Of a DNA stretch of 7,237 nucleotides, positions 6,346 to 7,237 are shown one piece after another. The position numbers were made by a program, and so were the translations under genes. The DNA is from Candidatus Melainabacteria bacterium GWA2_34_9 (GTDB lineage: Bacteria > Cyanobacteriota > Vampirovibrionia > Gastranaerophilales > UBA9971). Below the pieces are notes generated by a model that did not search any database, was not told the origin of the DNA, and saw only the letters and a program-made list of their open reading frames with translations. The stretch is from positions 2,718 to 9,954 of the forward strand of contig MFRJ01000001.1 in the NCBI GenBank assembly GCA_001784535.1, in the 5' to 3' direction. Numbering within the stretch: the stretch's first letter is position 1; the number at the start of each line of letters is the position of its first letter.

Positions 6346-6448
6346 AAAAGGGCTGCACCTTTATAACCGCCTTCATTTTTTTGGTTGCAACTAAACCTAA
6401 AGGGCTAACGGGGGAATTCGAGGGGGTGTCCCACTTGCCGTCCCTTTT
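6346..6448 (+). ncRNA. Foldable GC-rich element after alaS (candidate structured RNA or repeat)
   Basis: The element begins 17 bases after the alaS stop and is clearly GC-richer than the spacer around it. By eye it closes with AAAAGGG (6346-6352) against CCCTTTT (6442-6448). Inside are CCTTTA (6358-6363) with TAAAGG (6398-6403), extendable by GC pairs past a bulged A, and ACGGGGGA (6408-6415) with TCCC (6429-6432) and CCGT (6438-6441). Together these form a compact three-way junction. A small GGTT/AACC hairpin fits within the second arm. I do not match it to any riboswitch or RNA family I know. No + strand gene follows in the window, so it is a 3'-UTR structure, an alaS terminator of unusual form, or a dispersed repeat. 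The strand is assigned from alaS and is uncertain. Confidence 0.4.
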
Positions 6449-6494
6449 ATATTAAGGTTGGACACAAAATATTTTAGAAGATTAATTTAATTAT

Positions 6495-6539
6495 AAAAAC
6501 AATTCGGTCATTTTTAATAATTATAAATAACCGAATTGT
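6495..6539 (-). terminator. Terminator overlapping the 3' end of the HD-GYP gene
   Basis: ACAATTCGGT (6499-6508) and ACCGAATTGT (6530-6539) form a perfect 10-bp stem. On the - strand the pairing continues through a G-U wobble and ATTT/AAAT to a 15-bp stem with an 11-nt loop (6514-6524), followed by a run of Ts (6499-6495). The + strand has no T-run, so it serves the - strand HD-GYP gene. The stop codon (6514-6516) lies in the loop. Confidence 0.75.
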
Positions 6540-7237
6540 CATTATAATTTGTCATGTGCACAAAAGTATAAAGAACATCTGTTCTGAACCATTTTGAACC
6601 GATTTCAAGAAGAATTTTTATGGCTTCTTTAGAATTTCTTACTTTTACTAGACCTTTTCCCGAAGTCAAATCATCATAAATATTACATACCATTACAATA
6701 TGCGATTCATAATCTATTTTATTGCCTGAAATTCCATAAGGATAACCGGAACCGTCACCTCTTTCGTGGTGCTGCAAAGCAACTTTAGCTATATTTTCAG
6801 AAAGATTGAGTTCGTCTAATATTATTTTATAACCCAAACGGGGATGAAGCTGAATAAGTTTTGTTTCAGCAGGAGAATGAGCTGTTTTTTCAAGCACTTG
6901 TTTAGGCAATCTTATTTTCCCAATATCATGAAGCATCGCCGCAAGGGTTATTTCCTGTATTGAGTTTTGTCCCATTTTTAATTTTTCAGCCAAAACTGTA
7001 CTCAGCATAGCAACATTTATACCATGAGAGTAGCTATAATCTCCATTTAATTGCAATTGAGATTTATAAAGAATGTTATCGACTTCCGGCAAAATTTCTT
7101 CAATAATTTTATCTCTTACATCAAAACAAACGGCAGGATCTTTAATACCTTCTTCGTTAAAAGAATCAAGAATATCTCTATATTGATTTTTTATTGCTTT
7201 CTGAGTATGTACAGATATTACAGAAGTTTCATTTTCG
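6514..7237 (-). CDS. HD-GYP cyclic-di-GMP phosphodiesterase, 5' end beyond the window
   Basis: The last 240 codons are visible; the frame is open to the right edge and no start is needed inside the window, so the TTG at 7092-7090 is an internal leucine rather than the true start. HD-GYP proteins hydrolyse cyclic-di-GMP, favouring motility over surface growth. Counting from the first visible codon, the metal-site residues are H71 (SHGINV), H103-D104 (HDIGKIRLP), H131 (LHPRLGY), H156-H157 and D161, within the diagnostic HHERGDGSGYP (156-166), and D188 (NIYDD). The catalytic half is therefore complete and looks active. The visible upstream stretch is helical linker; a sensor or other N-terminal region of unknown size is cut off. 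The gene converges on alaS and ends in its own terminator. Confidence 0.92.
   Translation of the reverse strand, partial: ENETSVISVHTQKAIKNQYRDILDSFNEEGIKDPAVCFDVRDKIIEEILPEVDNILYKSQLQLNGDYSYSHGINVAMLSTVLAEKLKMGQNSIQEITLAAMLHDIGKIRLPKQVLEKTAHSPAETKLIQLHPRLGYKIILDELNLSENIAKVALQHHERGDGSGYPYGISGNKIDYESHIVMVCNIYDDLTSGKGLVKVRNSKEAIKILLEIGSKWFRTDVLYTFVHMTNYNDNSVIYNY

Noticed and set aside
6398..6465. Possible integron attC site, because the region is palindromic and GTTGGAC at 6457-6463 fits GTTRRRY.
   Set aside because: No matching RYYYAAC partner is correctly placed, and there is no cassette or integrase nearby.
6514..7092. A full-length 192-residue HD-GYP protein starting at the TTG at 7092.
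   Set aside because: The frame stays open to the window edge with protein-like sequence, and no ribosome binding site marks the TTG, so the gene is treated as 5'-truncated by the window.

Overview
The window comes from an AT-rich bacterial chromosome with ordinary Shine-Dalgarno sites and intrinsic terminators. The tail of a flagellar export protein (FlhA) and a cyclic-di-GMP phosphodiesterase (HD-GYP) point to a motile organism that uses second messengers. The protein flavour, low GC and intergenic style would suit a Vampirovibrionia/Gastranaerophilales-like lineage or another AT-rich gut or environmental anaerobe. That placement is a guess; nothing in the window proves it.

Layout, left to right. 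(1) The 3' end of flhA on the + strand, then an AT-rich spacer with a weak hairpin, a candidate promoter and AGT triplet repeats. (2) A 76-residue orphan protein on +, closed by a strong terminator that is symmetric and can work in both directions. (3) A second terminator and a 107-nt untranslated tail belonging to uvsE, which lies on the - strand (UV damage endonuclease). (4) A 120-bp divergent promoter region, then a DUF89 metabolite damage-control phosphatase on +. (5) An AbiJ_NTD4-type gene of unusually low GC on +, probably a phage-defence gene, whose 3' end runs into a dispersed-type palindromic repeat. (6) Complete alaS on +, starting 23 nt after the previous stop. (7) A compact, GC-rich, foldable element just after alaS. 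(8) An HD-GYP gene on -, cut by the right edge, whose stop codon sits in the loop of its own terminator.

Functional reading. uvsE and the DUF89 gene are a divergent pair that deal with DNA damage and damaged metabolites. The AbiJ-like gene looks like an accessory insertion between housekeeping genes and may be co-transcribed with alaS. flhA and HD-GYP fit a motile/sessile lifestyle but are not adjacent and need not be linked. The signals least explained by known genes are the foldable element after alaS (about 6346-6448), which has two mutually exclusive pairings, and the palindromic repeat at the AbiJ-like/alaS junction. No rRNA, tRNA, CRISPR array, transposase or integrase is visible.
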